Part shown: one piece after another, positions 49,997-59,431 of the stretch
Position numbering within the stretch: position 1 is the first letter of the stretch
How the letters are laid out: every line of letters begins with the position of its first letter
DNA from: Nocardia concava NBRC 100430
GTDB taxonomy: Bacteria > Actinomycetota > Actinomycetes > Mycobacteriales > Mycobacteriaceae
Length of the DNA stretch: 64,000 nucleotides
Assembly: GCF_000308815.1 (NCBI RefSeq)
Contig: NZ_BAFX01000104.1
Span: 37,508 to 101,507, forward strand
Direction of reading: 5' to 3'
Notes under the pieces: generated by a model
Databases searched by the model: none
Told to the model about the DNA's origin: nothing
Seen by the model: only the letters and a program-made list of their open reading frames with translations
Position numbers and translations under genes: made by a program

Positions 49997-51838
49997 ATGC
50001 CACCGCTTCGCTCACGCACCACCACCGTCGGACGCAATGCCGCGGGCGCTCGCGCCCTCTGGCGCGCGACCGGCCTCGAGGACTCCGATTTCGGGAAGCC
50101 GATCGTCGCCATCGCGAACTCCTACACCCAGTTCGTCCCCGGCCACGTGCACCTGAAGGACGTCGGCGAGATCGTGGCCGAGGCGGTACGCGCGGCCGGT
50201 GGCGTGCCGCGCGAATTCCACACCATCGCCGTCGATGACGGCATCGCCATGGGACACGGCGGCATGCTGTACTCGCTGCCCTCGCGCGAGATCATCGCGG
50301 ACTCCGTGGAATACATGGCCAACGCGCACACCGCGGACGCGCTGGTCTGCATCTCCAACTGCGACAAGATCACCCCCGGCATGCTGAATGCCGCCATGCG
50401 CCTGAACATTCCGGCCGTGTTCGTCTCCGGCGGCCCGATGGAGGCCGGTAAGGCCGTGGTCGTCGGCGGCGTGGCCCAGGCCCCGACCGACCTGATCACC
50501 GCCATCTCCGCGAGCGCCTCGCCGAACGTCTCCGAGGACGGCCTCTCCGAGGTCGAGCGCTCCGCGTGCCCGACCTGCGGTTCCTGCTCCGGCATGTTCA
50601 CCGCCAACTCGATGAACTGCCTCACCGAGGCGCTGGGTCTCGCACTGCCGGGCAATGGCTCCACGCTGGCCACCCACGCCGCGCGCCGGGCGCTGTTCGA
50701 GCAGGCCGGGCGGACCATCGTCGATATCGCGACCCGCTGGTACCGCGACGACGACGCCTCGGTGCTGCCGCGAAATGTGGCCAATGCCAAGGCTTTCCGC
50801 AATGCCATGGCGCTGGACGTGGCCATGGGCGGTTCCACCAACACCGTGCTGCACACCCTCGCCGCCGCGCAGGAGGGTGAGGTCGAGTTCGATCTGCAGA
50901 CCATCGACGAGATCTCGCGTCGCGTGCCGTGCCTGTCCAAGGTGTCGCCGAACTCCGACTACCACATGGAGGACGTGCACCGCGCCGGTGGCATTCCGGC
51001 CATCCTGGGCGAGCTGCGCCGCGCCGGGCTGCTCGAGACCGATGTGACCACCGTGCACACCGCGTCCTTCGACGAGTGGCTCGACACCTGGGATATCCGC
51101 TCCGGCAAGGCTTCTCAGGAGGCCATCGAGCTGTTCCACGCCGCGCCCGGCGGTGTCCGCACCACCGTCCCGTTCTCCACCGATAACCGCTGGTCCTCGC
51201 TGGACACCGACGCGGTCGGCGGCTGCATCCGCGACAAGGAGCACGCCTACACCGTCGAGGGCGGGCTGTGCGTGCTGCGCGGCAACATCGCTCCGGACGG
51301 CGCGATCCTCAAGACCGCCGGTATCGACGAGGAACTGTTCACCTTCGAGGGCCCGGCCGTGGTGGTCGAGTCCCAGGAGGAAGCGGTCTCCAAGATCCTG
51401 AACAAGGAGATCCAGCCCGGCGATGTGGTCGTGGTCCGCTACGAGGGCCCCCGCGGCGGCCCGGGCATGCAGGAAATGCTGCACCCCACTTCGTTCCTGA
51501 AGGGCGTCGGCCTGGGCAAGGTCTGCGCGCTCATCACCGACGGCCGCTTCTCCGGCGGCACCTCGGGCCTGTCCATCGGCCACATGTCCCCCGAGGCGGC
51601 CGACGGCGGGGCCATCGGCCTCATCGAGAACGGTGACCGCATCCGCATCGACGTGCACACCCGCGCGCTCGAATTGCTGGTCCCCGAAGAGGTTCTCGCC
51701 GAGCGCCGCGTGAAAATGGAAGCGTCCGAACGGCCTTGGCAGCCGGTGAACCGCGAGCGCCCGGTGACCACCGCGCTGCGCGCCTACGCCGCGCTCGCCA
51801 CTTCCGCCGACAAGGGTGCCGTCCGGCGCGTGCCGTAA
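49997..51838 (+). CDS. ilvD: Dihydroxy-acid dehydratase
   Basis: Third common step of branched-chain synthesis, an Fe-S dehydratase giving the 2-oxo acids of valine and isoleucine. 613 residues. Cluster and Mg sites are in ISNCDKITPGM and CPTCGSCSGMFTANSMN; DGRFSGGTSGLSIGH is the C-terminal signature. GAGGA precedes the ATG. In M. tuberculosis ilvD lies elsewhere, so its place here beside ilvBNC differs. Confidence 0.97.
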   Translation: MPPLRSRTTTVGRNAAGARALWRATGLEDSDFGKPIVAIANSYTQFVPGHVHLKDVGEIVAEAVRAAGGVPREFHTIAVDDGIAMGHGGMLYSLPSREIIADSVEYMANAHTADALVCISNCDKITPGMLNAAMRLNIPAVFVSGGPMEAGKAVVVGGVAQAPTDLITAISASASPNVSEDGLSEVERSACPTCGSCSGMFTANSMNCLTEALGLALPGNGSTLATHAARRALFEQAGRTIVDIATRWYRDDDASVLPRNVANAKAFRNAMALDVAMGGSTNTVLHTLAAAQEGEVEFDLQTIDEISRRVPCLSKVSPNSDYHMEDVHRAGGIPAILGELRRAGLLETDVTTVHTASFDEWLDTWDIRSGKASQEAIELFHAAPGGVRTTVPFSTDNRWSSLDTDAVGGCIRDKEHAYTVEGGLCVLRGNIAPDGAILKTAGIDEELFTFEGPAVVVESQEEAVSKILNKEIQPGDVVVVRYEGPRGGPGMQEMLHPTSFLKGVGLGKVCALITDGRFSGGTSGLSIGHMSPEAADGGAIGLIENGDRIRIDVHTRALELLVPEEVLAERRVKMEASERPWQPVNRERPVTTALRAYAALATSADKGAVRRVP

Positions 51839-51855
51839 CTCCAGAAAGCTAGGGA

Positions 51856-52155
51856 ATGACAATCGAATACATCGGCAAGGCCGACTCCATGCTTGCCGAG
51901 TACACCGCCATGCTCGAACGGTCGGATGCTCGCAACGCCGAGGCGAAGGCCCTGCTCGCCGAGGCCGAGGAGCTGGCCGCGGAAGTACGCCATCTGGAAT
52001 CGACGGAATTCATGATGACGCCGGAGGAGATCGTGCAGAGCAACAGCCACAAGGCGATGCTCTCGCAGGAGATCGACACCAAGTCGAACCGCGTGCTCCA
52101 GCTGCACCAGGAGACCTTCCAGGAATGGGAATCCTGGACGGCTCGCCAGTACTGA
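51856..52155 (+). CDS. Small helical protein, function unknown
   Basis: 99 residues, almost entirely charged helix with heptad-like Leu/Ala spacing (LAEYTAMLERSDARNAEAKA, LLAEAEELAAEVRHLES), so probably coiled coil. It starts 17 bases after ilvD and is followed by an 18-bp terminator, so it is likely the last gene of the ilvD transcript. I recognise no family. Confidence 0.75.
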   Translation: MTIEYIGKADSMLAEYTAMLERSDARNAEAKALLAEAEELAAEVRHLESTEFMMTPEEIVQSNSHKAMLSQEIDTKSNRVLQLHQETFQEWESWTARQY

Positions 52156-52164
52156 GGGCATGAA

Positions 52165-52203
52165 AAAGCGGCCGGGGACGATCGAATCGTCCCCGGCCGC
52201 TTT
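52165..52203. terminator. Bidirectional terminator after the ilvD operon
   Basis: A perfect 18-bp inverted repeat AAAGCGGCCGGGGACGAT with a three-base loop, between convergent genes and followed by TTTGTCTTT on the plus strand. Confidence 0.95.
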
Positions 52204-52214
52204 GTCTTTCGAGC

Positions 52215-53120
52215 TCAGTCGAACGGGCCGATGCCCGTCAGCGGGTTGCCGCCGTGCAGATAGATATAGGTCAGGATCGCGGCGACGACCGCGGCCACGA
52301 AGGCGGCCAGCGAGCCCATGAACGGCCGCGAGGACCAGCCGCGGTTGCGGTCCAGGGACAACCGGCCCGGGCCGGTCAGGATCAACACCGTGGTCAATCC
52401 GACCAGGATGGATTCCAGCTCGACCGAATTCCCCTTGGCGGAGTACTGGAATCCGGGCACCATGCCCTGCTTCCACATCCACGCGTCGAGGATGACCGCG
52501 AGCAGCGCGCCCGAGGCCAGCGGCGTGGCCAGGCCGATCGCGACCAGCACGCCACCGCCGAGCTCACCGGCGATCAGCATGGGCGCGGCGAGGTCGACGT
52601 GCTTCCAGCCGCCGTTCTCCATCGCCGTCTTGATGCCGTCCAGGCCCGGACCGTGGAACCAGCCCGCCGCCTTCTGCAGGCCGTGGTAGACGAACGTGCC
52701 GCCGATGACCAAGCGCAGCAACAGGAGTCCGAGGTCCAGGGTGCCGCGGCGGTCGTCGCGGCGGCGGACGCGGCCGTTGCCCTCGGCGGGGACCGGCGGG
52801 GCCGGGGGGATACTGGCGAAGGAGTAGGTCGGGGACGGCTCGGTGGTGGTGCTGTTGGCCGCGCCCGGAATGGCGTTCTTCACCTGCGAGTAGAGCGGAA
52901 CCTCCGGATCGAGGCCGAGTTCCTCGTCGGTGCGCGGCAGCTTCTCGGTGGTCTGATTCCCGGAAGTCGGGAGTTTCTCGGTGGTCTGGATGCCCGACAC
53001 CGACGGGAACTGCTCGGTCGGCGAATCGAAGGGGCTGCGGACCGGGCTACCGGTCGGTCGCGGCGTATCGGGCGTGGCGGCGCCCGCCTCGGCGGACGGA
53101 TCGGTCGGCTTTTCGGTCAC
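52215..53120 (-). CDS. DoxX-family membrane protein with long disordered N-terminus (Rv3005c-like)
   Basis: 301 residues. The first 125 are Pro/Thr/Ser/Glu-rich and disordered, with a repeated QTTEKLPxxxNQTTEKLP unit at about 45-62. The DoxX part follows with four membrane segments (LDLGLLLLRLVIGGTFVYHG, PMLIAGELGGGVLVAIGL, ...). M. tuberculosis Rv3005c belongs to a membrane oxidoreductase complex with SodA and SseA; whether this protein does so is untested. GTG start at 53120. Divergent from the LppZ-like gene. Confidence 0.87.
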   Translation of the reverse strand: MTEKPTDPSAEAGAATPDTPRPTGSPVRSPFDSPTEQFPSVSGIQTTEKLPTSGNQTTEKLPRTDEELGLDPEVPLYSQVKNAIPGAANSTTTEPSPTYSFASIPPAPPVPAEGNGRVRRRDDRRGTLDLGLLLLRLVIGGTFVYHGLQKAAGWFHGPGLDGIKTAMENGGWKHVDLAAPMLIAGELGGGVLVAIGLATPLASGALLAVILDAWMWKQGMVPGFQYSAKGNSVELESILVGLTTVLILTGPGRLSLDRNRGWSSRPFMGSLAAFVAAVVAAILTYIYLHGGNPLTGIGPFD

Positions 53121-53255
53121 GCGGTCAGCGTATTAGCCGGAAGGGCGCGACACACAGCAGAACGCGGGCGTGTCCACAGTCCGATTCGCGCCACGGCACG
53201 ATATTGCGACACCCCGTCCGAGCATCGACGGCCGGTTTTCCGTAACGTCTCAACC

Positions 53256-54401
53256 ATGAGTTTGGTTGCCGGTGGCCGGGTCGGGGTGGGTGCGCGGAAT
53301 GTCGCGCTGGGCGTGACGCTCGGCGCGCTACTGCTCTCCGGTTGCGCGCGCTTCGACGATCGGGCCTCGAGCCCGTTCACCCCCGAGCCCACCTGGCAGG
53401 ACGCCGAACCCAACACCACCACGCCGAAGACCCCGCCCAGCAATGCCAAACGACCCGATCTGCCCTGCGTGGACCCCGACACCGCGGTCGTGGTGTCGTG
53501 CCTGGACACCACCGGCGGACTGGTGGCGCTGCCCGACGGCGGCAGCGCGCTGGTGGCCGAGCGCACCACCGGGCGGATCCTGAAGGTGATCGCCACCGAC
53601 GAGGGTGAGCCGCCCGCGCCCATCGAGGTCGCCAAGCTGGACATCGATCCGGCCGGGGACGGCGGGATCACCGGGATCGCGCTCTCCCCCACCTACGGCG
53701 AGGACGGGCTGATCTACGCCTACATCACCACCGCGAGCGACAACCGCGTGGTGCGCATCTCCTCCGACGGCGGCGCGCCCAAGCCGATCCTGACCGGAAT
53801 CCCGAAGGGCATCAACGGCAATCGCGGCTCCATCGACTTCCTGCACGACCGCATGCTGATCCTCACCGGCGACGCGGGCAATCCGTCGCTGGCCACCGAC
53901 ACCAATTCGATGGCCGGCAAGCTGCTCAGCATCAACTCCCCCGCGCCGGGCGCGACCGCCGACGTGGTGGTGTCCGGGATCGGCGTGGCGGGCGGGGTGT
54001 GCACCGACGGCAAGGATTCCATCTGGTTCACCGACCGCACCGCCACCGAGGACCGGCTGCAGCGCCTCGGGCCGGACGGGGTCGCGGTGAAGGCGTGGAC
54101 CTGGCCCGACCACCCGGGCGTCGCCGGGTGCGCGGCCGCCTCCGACGGTGTGGCCATCTCGCTGACCAACCAGCGCGGCCTGGCGATCGCCACCGCCGAC
54201 AAGAACACGCACGCCGTGACCGCGGCCCCTTCGGTACTGGCCCAGGACAAGTACGGCCGCCTCGACGGCGCGACGCTCGGCGGCGACGGCAATATCTGGG
54301 TCGGCACCGTCAACAAGCCCGACGGCAACCCCAACCAGTACGACGACCGCGTCGTGCGCATCCCGCCGCCGTCGGCGGGACAGAGCAGCCAGGCGGACTA
54401 G
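53256..54401 (+). CDS. lppZ: LppZ-like lipoprotein with sorbosone/glucose dehydrogenase-type beta-propeller
   Basis: 381 residues. Lipobox LLLSGC (about 26-31) after a hydrophobic signal; the cysteine would be lipidated. The body is a six-bladed propeller of the PQQ glucose/sorbosone dehydrogenase type: GLVALPDGGSALVAERTTGRILK, GITGIALSPTYGEDGLIYAY, DRMLILTGDAGNPS. Corresponds to M. tuberculosis Rv3006 next to the DoxX gene. Whether it binds PQQ or is an enzyme is not known. ATG 53256 gives the correct signal. Confidence 0.87.
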   Translation: MSLVAGGRVGVGARNVALGVTLGALLLSGCARFDDRASSPFTPEPTWQDAEPNTTTPKTPPSNAKRPDLPCVDPDTAVVVSCLDTTGGLVALPDGGSALVAERTTGRILKVIATDEGEPPAPIEVAKLDIDPAGDGGITGIALSPTYGEDGLIYAYITTASDNRVVRISSDGGAPKPILTGIPKGINGNRGSIDFLHDRMLILTGDAGNPSLATDTNSMAGKLLSINSPAPGATADVVVSGIGVAGGVCTDGKDSIWFTDRTATEDRLQRLGPDGVAVKAWTWPDHPGVAGCAAASDGVAISLTNQRGLAIATADKNTHAVTAAPSVLAQDKYGRLDGATLGGDGNIWVGTVNKPDGNPNQYDDRVVRIPPPSAGQSSQAD

Positions 54402-54416
54402 CCACCGACTTTCACC

Positions 54417-54444
54417 GCGGCGCACAGCACAAGCTGTGCGCCGC
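54417..54444. terminator. Bidirectional terminator between the lppZ-like and merR genes
   Basis: An 11-bp perfect inverted repeat GCGGCGCACAG / CTGTGCGCCGC with loop CACAAG. Confidence 0.88.
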
Positions 54445-54482
54445 AGTGCATTCGGCTCTCCTCGACCGGCAGGCTTTCGGCC

Positions 54483-55298
54483 CTACTCGACCGGCATCTG
54501 GAGTTCGACGACCCACTCCTCGGAGGTGGGATCGCCCGGGGCCTGGAGGTAGACCTCGCGGATGGGCGCGTTGGGCTTGTGGCCGTTCTCGTCGGCCCAG
54601 CGCCCCATGGCCTCGAAGGACACGCACAGATCGACGAGCTTGCCGCGATGGGCGAGGGTGGCGGCCTTGGGGACCTCGGGGAGCTGGAGCAGGTTGAAGG
54701 GGTGGCCGGGGGCGGGGGTGCCCGCGACCTGGTGCGCGACGTGGACGCGCAGACCCTCTTCCAGCTCTTCGTAATACACGATCGGCGCGCCGGTGATGGC
54801 GAGTCCGGAATCCGGAATCGTCTTGGCCATCTGGGCATACAGCCGCTCGATGATCGGGCCGACCGCGGCCTCGCCGGATTCGGCCGCGACATCACTCATT
54901 TCGGCGACGAGGGTGGCGGACAACGGCTTCACGATGATTTCCTGCTCGGGCATGACGCCCTCCATTTCGATACGCAGGAGCCTCGCCTCGACGCTGGCCA
55001 GCCGTGCGGTGTCCGCGGCCACTTGATTGGCCAGCTGTGCGCGACGCAGTTGCAGCATGCCGTGCAACCGTTCCGCGGACAGCTGACCGTCGAGCATCTC
55101 GGCCACCTGATTCAAGGTGAAGCCGAGATCCTTCAACGCGACGATGCGGTTGAGCCGGGCGAGCTGATCGGCCGAATAGAACCGATAGCCGGAACACGGA
55201 TCGACCTCGAACGGCCGCAGCAGTCCGATCTCGTCGTAGTGGCGCAGCATCCGCACGGATACCGATCCGAACCTGGCGAAGTCTCCAATACTGAACAT
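54483..55298 (-). CDS. MerR-family regulator with GyrI-like ligand domain
   Basis: 271 residues. The MerR helix-turn-helix (MFSIGDFARFGSVSVRMLRHYDE, GYRFYSADQL) is followed by a coiled-coil dimer helix (about 75-110) and a C-terminal GyrI/BmrR-type effector domain (120-271) that usually binds bulky drugs. No transporter adjoins it; it may be purely autoregulated or act elsewhere. GGAGGAG precedes the ATG. Its upstream palindrome and long-spaced promoter are described separately. Confidence 0.92.
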   Translation of the reverse strand: MFSIGDFARFGSVSVRMLRHYDEIGLLRPFEVDPCSGYRFYSADQLARLNRIVALKDLGFTLNQVAEMLDGQLSAERLHGMLQLRRAQLANQVAADTARLASVEARLLRIEMEGVMPEQEIIVKPLSATLVAEMSDVAAESGEAAVGPIIERLYAQMAKTIPDSGLAITGAPIVYYEELEEGLRVHVAHQVAGTPAPGHPFNLLQLPEVPKAATLAHRGKLVDLCVSFEAMGRWADENGHKPNAPIREVYLQAPGDPTSEEWVVELQMPVE

Positions 55299-55308
55299 GA
55301 CTCCTCCA

Positions 55309-55339
55309 GGTTTAGGACCTCACACGGTGTGAGGGTCAA
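55309..55339 (-). promoter_or_regulatory. MerR-type promoter with a palindrome in a 19-bp spacer
   Basis: On the minus strand: -35 TTGACC (55339-55334), a 19-bp spacer, then TAAACC (55314-55309) as -10. The spacer holds the dyad CCTCACAC-G-GTGTGAGG (55318-55334). Over-long spacers with a central dyad are typical of MerR-activated promoters. The start of transcription would lie very close to the merR ATG. Confidence 0.65.
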
Positions 55340-55341
55340 GC

Positions 55342-56856
55342 TCAGCCCTCGACACCGCAAGCAGCCAAAACCAATTCGCGGACGCGGGCGGCGTCGGCCT
55401 GGCCGCGGGTGGCCTTCATGACGTCGCCGACGACCTTGCCGGCGGCCTGGACCTTGCCGGAGCGGATCTTCTCGGCGATGTCGGGGTTGGCGGCGAGGGC
55501 CTTCTCGACCTCGGACTGCAGGGCCGAGTCGTCGGAAACCATGCCGAGGCCCTTGGTTTCGACGATCTGCGCGGGCTCGCCCTCACCGGCGAGGACGAAG
55601 TCGACGACCTGCTTGGCGACCTTGTTGTTGATGGTCTTGGCCTCGACCAGACCCGCCACCTCGGCGACCTGCTTCGGGGTGATGGGCAGGTCCTCGAGGG
55701 CGACCTCGCGCTCCTTGGCCTTCTCGGTCAGGTAGGCGACCCACCAGGAGCGCGCCGCGTCCACCGAGGCGCCGGCGTCGACGGTCGCGATGATCAGGTC
55801 CAGCGCACCGGCGTTGACCAGGTCGCGGAACACCTCGTCGGAGAGGTTCCAGTCGGCCTGGATGCGGGCACGGCGCAGCCACGGGTACTCGGGGATGGTG
55901 CCGCGCAGCTCCTCGACCCAGGCCGCGTCGGGGGCGATGGGCTCGAGGTCGGGCTCCGGGAAGTAGCGGTAGTCCTCGGCGGTCTCCTTGATCCGGCCGG
56001 ACGAGGTGGTGCCGTCGGTCTCGTGGAAGTGCCGGGTCTCCATCAGGATCGAGCCGCCGTTGGCCAGCACCACGGCCTGGCGACGCATCTCGAAGCGCAC
56101 CGCGACCTCGACGCTCTTGAGCGAGTTCACGTTCTTGGTCTCGGTGCGGGTGCCGAACTCCTTGGCGCCCTTGGGCATCAGCGACACGTTGACGTCACAG
56201 CGCATCGAACCCTGCTCCATCTTCACGTCGGAGACGTCGAGCGACTTGAGCACCTCGCGCAGCGCGGTCACGTACGCGCGCGCCACCTCGGGGGCGCGCT
56301 CGCCCGCACCCTCGATGGGCTTGGTGACGATCTCGATGAGCGGCACGCCCGCGCGGTTGTAGTCGAGCAGCGAGTGCGAGGCGCCGTGGATGCGACCGGT
56401 CGCACCACCGACGTGCAGCGACTTGCCGGTGTCCTCCTCCATGTGGGCGCGCTCGATCTCGACGCGGAAGACCTCACCGTCGTCGAGCACCACATCGAGG
56501 TAGCCGTTCTGCGCGATCGGCTCGTCGTACTGGCTGATCTGGTAGTTCTTCGGCTGGTCCGGGTAGAAGTAGTTCTTCCGCGCGAACCGGCCCCACGGGG
56601 TGATGGTGCAGTTCAGCGCCAGCCCGATGCGAATCGCGGACTCGACGGCCTTCTCGTTCACCACCGGCAGCGAGCCCGGCAGCCCGAGGCACACCGGGCA
56701 CACCTGGGTGTTGGGCTCGGCGCCGAATTCGGTCGGGCAGCCGCAGAACATCTTGGTCGCGGTGCCCAGCTCGACGTGTACCTCCATGCCGAGCACCGGG
56801 TCGTACCGGTCGACGACATCGGAGTAGTCCATCAAGTCCACGGTCGCTGCGCTCAT
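55342..56856 (-). CDS. gatB: Aspartyl/glutamyl-tRNA amidotransferase subunit B
   Basis: GatCAB kinase subunit that turns mischarged Glu-tRNA-Gln (or Asp-tRNA-Asn) into the amide form. 504 residues from ATG 56856. GMEVHVELGTATKMFCGC and the zinc-type cysteine set C-x-C...CPVCLG, LLDYNRAGVPLIEIV, and ETKNVNSLK are signatures; the C-terminal tail domain (about 355-504) binds tRNA. gatA and gatC are not in view. A start three codons upstream is possible. Confidence 0.96.
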   Translation of the reverse strand: MSAATVDLMDYSDVVDRYDPVLGMEVHVELGTATKMFCGCPTEFGAEPNTQVCPVCLGLPGSLPVVNEKAVESAIRIGLALNCTITPWGRFARKNYFYPDQPKNYQISQYDEPIAQNGYLDVVLDDGEVFRVEIERAHMEEDTGKSLHVGGATGRIHGASHSLLDYNRAGVPLIEIVTKPIEGAGERAPEVARAYVTALREVLKSLDVSDVKMEQGSMRCDVNVSLMPKGAKEFGTRTETKNVNSLKSVEVAVRFEMRRQAVVLANGGSILMETRHFHETDGTTSSGRIKETAEDYRYFPEPDLEPIAPDAAWVEELRGTIPEYPWLRRARIQADWNLSDEVFRDLVNAGALDLIIATVDAGASVDAARSWWVAYLTEKAKEREVALEDLPITPKQVAEVAGLVEAKTINNKVAKQVVDFVLAGEGEPAQIVETKGLGMVSDDSALQSEVEKALAANPDIAEKIRSGKVQAAGKVVGDVMKATRGQADAARVRELVLAACGVEG

Positions 56857-56876
56857 GCGCACCATCCTATTAGTGA

Positions 56877-56909
56877 CCGGTCCGACCGCCTCAACGACGG
56901 TCGGACCGG
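56877..56909 (-). terminator. Terminator of the ABC exporter operon
   Basis: A 12-bp perfect inverted repeat CCGGTCCGACCG with a nine-base loop, between the permease stop and the gatB start. Confidence 0.85.
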
Positions 56910-56935
56910 GACTGTCGAGCAACGGCCGGGCGCGA

Positions 56936-59431
56936 TCAGTCGATGGCGATGGCCTCCACGATCGGCAGCCGGGCCGCACGCAAGGCGGGCGGAACGGCCC
57001 CGAGCAGGGACAGCGCGAGGGCGATGAACGCGTACGCCACCAGCAGTGGACTGGGGTGATAGGCGATGTCCAGGCCGATGGCGTGGCCGAGGGCGAAGGT
57101 GCCCAGATAGTGCACGGCCGAGCCGACCCCGAGTCCCAGCAGAGCGCCGGTCACGCCGATGCCCGCGGCCTCGGTGAGAACGGTGCGCAGCAGGAAGCGG
57201 CGGCTGGTGCCCATGGCGCGCAGGACGCCGAGTTCGCGGCGGCGGTCCAGGACCGAGAGCATCAGGGTGTTGAGCAGAGCGACGGCCGAGACCAGCACGG
57301 TGATCCAGAGAATCGCGGCGCTGATCGAGGTGCCCTGGCGCACGCTCGAGGAAATCGCGGTCACCGCATCGCGTCCCGTGCTGACGTGGATGTCGGCGGG
57401 GACGGCGGCGCGGATGGCGGCCATGACCTGGTTGTGGTCCGCGCCCGGCGCGAAGTCGATGCCGACGATGGTTTCGCCGGGCCGCTGGAACCACTCGCGC
57501 ATGATGTTCAGATCGAGCACGACCACGCCCGCGATGGCCGAGAAGTACGGCACCACCCGCAGCACCTGGACGTGATGCTCACCCGTCGGCGTGGGCAGGG
57601 TCAGATCCGAGCCCTCGTGCACGCCCAGCGAGCGCGCCACATCGCGGGAGATGACGACGCCCTGGCCCGCGGCCATGCGCGCCTGATCGGCCTGGCTCAC
57701 GCTGTCGAGCGCGGTGGTGCGCGCGACGCCGCCCTCGTAGGCCTGCAGCATCACCCGGCCGCGGCCGAGGGTCGCGAAAGCCATTTGGGCCGAACCGATT
57801 CCGCCGACGCCGGGGACATTGCGCAGCTTCTCCTTGAGGTCCGCCGGCAGCAGCGGTCCGGTCGGGAACTGTTCCATGGCGGTCGGGCTGACGAACACGT
57901 CGGTGCGGGCCAGACCCTCGAAGCTGTCGGTGGCGGCGGTGACCATATTGCGGCTGGCATTGCCGATGGCCACGATCGCGGTCACGCCGATCATGACCGT
58001 CATGACGGTCGCCCAGACCCGGCGCGGGGCCCGCTCGATGGTGGTCGCGCCCAGCGCGCCCGGCGCACCGAACAGGCGCGCCACCCCGGCGACCGCCCGC
58101 ACGATGGGATCGGTGGCGGCGAAGCACAGCACCACCGCGCCCGCGATGGCCATCGAGATCGATCCGATGGACAGCCGCCCCAGATCGGATTTGGCGAGCA
58201 CCACCGCGCCGATCACGATGGCCAGACCGAGAACCCCTGCGCTCCAGCGCAACAGCGGCCGCACCGTGTCGGCCGAGCCGACGCCGATCGGGGCCAGCGC
58301 CTCGATGGGCGCCACCTTGTACACCTGTCGCGCGGCGATGCCCGCCGCCAGCACGCTGGCCAGCACGCACGCCAGGACCGCCACCGGCACCGCGTATCCG
58401 GGCACCTCGTATTCGGTGCGGGACTCGACGGAGTTGACGATGGCGGCCGGCAGCTGATGGATCGCGCTGCGGCCCATGAAGATTCCGAGAACCGCGCCGA
58501 TGAGGCCGCCGAACAGGCCGAGCAGTGCCGCCTCGGCGAGCAGGTCGCGCACCATGGGTCCGCGTTTGCCGCCCATCGCGCGCAGCAGCGACAGCGTCGG
58601 ACGGCGTTGCGCCACGGCCATGCTCATGGCGTTGTAGATGAGGAACGACGACACGATGAGCGCGGCCGCCGAGGAGGCCAGCGTCGAGTACCGCACCAGC
58701 AGCACCGCGCCGCCCGCCTGCGCGGTGCGCAGATCCGGATCCGCGACGACGGCACGGCCCGCGACCACCTTGGTGAGCTCCGAACGCAGTTGGTCCACAT
58801 CGGTATTCGGTGCCGCGATGATCTGCACCGAATCCAGGCGGCCGACCCGGTCACTGATCTTCTGCGCCACCGGCAGCAGCGCGATCGCGATATGGCCGCC
58901 GTTGATCTTGGCCGCGGCCGGATCGTCGATGACGCCCGCGACGGTGGCCGTCACCGAGCCCAGCTGGAACTTGTCGCCCTCGTGATGCCCCATGCCCGCG
59001 CCCACCAGGACGCCGTTCGAGACCGTGAGCAGCTTGGCCGCCTGCTCTTTCAGCGGGCCGTCGAGGTCGCTGCCGAGCTGGGACACCGACTGATCCGCGC
59101 CGATCAGCAGCGCCCGGTTCTCGTCGGCGCCGATCGACTGCCGCAGCATGGGCACCGCCGTGCCGACCCCGGAAACGGCGCGGATCTGTTGCAGCAGTGA
59201 CTGATCGAAGCCGGCGTCGGTGACGCCGCTGATCTCCAGCGCGGCCTTGCCGCCGAGGCTGTGGGTGAGCTTGTCCACCGATCCGGTGATCGAGCCGGAG
59301 ATGCTGAACACCGAAACCAGCAGACCCGCCGAGACTCCCATGACGATCATGGCCATGGTGGTGCGGCCGCGGTGCGCGAGCAGTTCACCGATATTGAACA
59401 GCCGCAGCCGATCCCATCCCGCACGGATCAT
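56936..59431 (-). CDS. ABC transporter permease, double FtsX/MacB type
   Basis: 831 residues, about eight to ten membrane segments in two FtsX halves, each with an outer MacB-like periplasmic-core domain (about 45-230 and 470-650). LRAMGGKRGPMVRDLL and LRAMGTSRRFLLRTVL are the paired coupling motifs of FtsX permeases. Such permeases move lipoproteins, lipids or peptides, or pass mechanical signals. The ATG overlap with the ATPase stop (59428-59431) shows coupling. The substrate is unknown. Confidence 0.88.
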   Translation of the reverse strand: MIRAGWDRLRLFNIGELLAHRGRTTMAMIVMGVSAGLLVSVFSISGSITGSVDKLTHSLGGKAALEISGVTDAGFDQSLLQQIRAVSGVGTAVPMLRQSIGADENRALLIGADQSVSQLGSDLDGPLKEQAAKLLTVSNGVLVGAGMGHHEGDKFQLGSVTATVAGVIDDPAAAKINGGHIAIALLPVAQKISDRVGRLDSVQIIAAPNTDVDQLRSELTKVVAGRAVVADPDLRTAQAGGAVLLVRYSTLASSAAALIVSSFLIYNAMSMAVAQRRPTLSLLRAMGGKRGPMVRDLLAEAALLGLFGGLIGAVLGIFMGRSAIHQLPAAIVNSVESRTEYEVPGYAVPVAVLACVLASVLAAGIAARQVYKVAPIEALAPIGVGSADTVRPLLRWSAGVLGLAIVIGAVVLAKSDLGRLSIGSISMAIAGAVVLCFAATDPIVRAVAGVARLFGAPGALGATTIERAPRRVWATVMTVMIGVTAIVAIGNASRNMVTAATDSFEGLARTDVFVSPTAMEQFPTGPLLPADLKEKLRNVPGVGGIGSAQMAFATLGRGRVMLQAYEGGVARTTALDSVSQADQARMAAGQGVVISRDVARSLGVHEGSDLTLPTPTGEHHVQVLRVVPYFSAIAGVVVLDLNIMREWFQRPGETIVGIDFAPGADHNQVMAAIRAAVPADIHVSTGRDAVTAISSSVRQGTSISAAILWITVLVSAVALLNTLMLSVLDRRRELGVLRAMGTSRRFLLRTVLTEAAGIGVTGALLGLGVGSAVHYLGTFALGHAIGLDIAYHPSPLLVAYAFIALALSLLGAVPPALRAARLPIVEAIAID

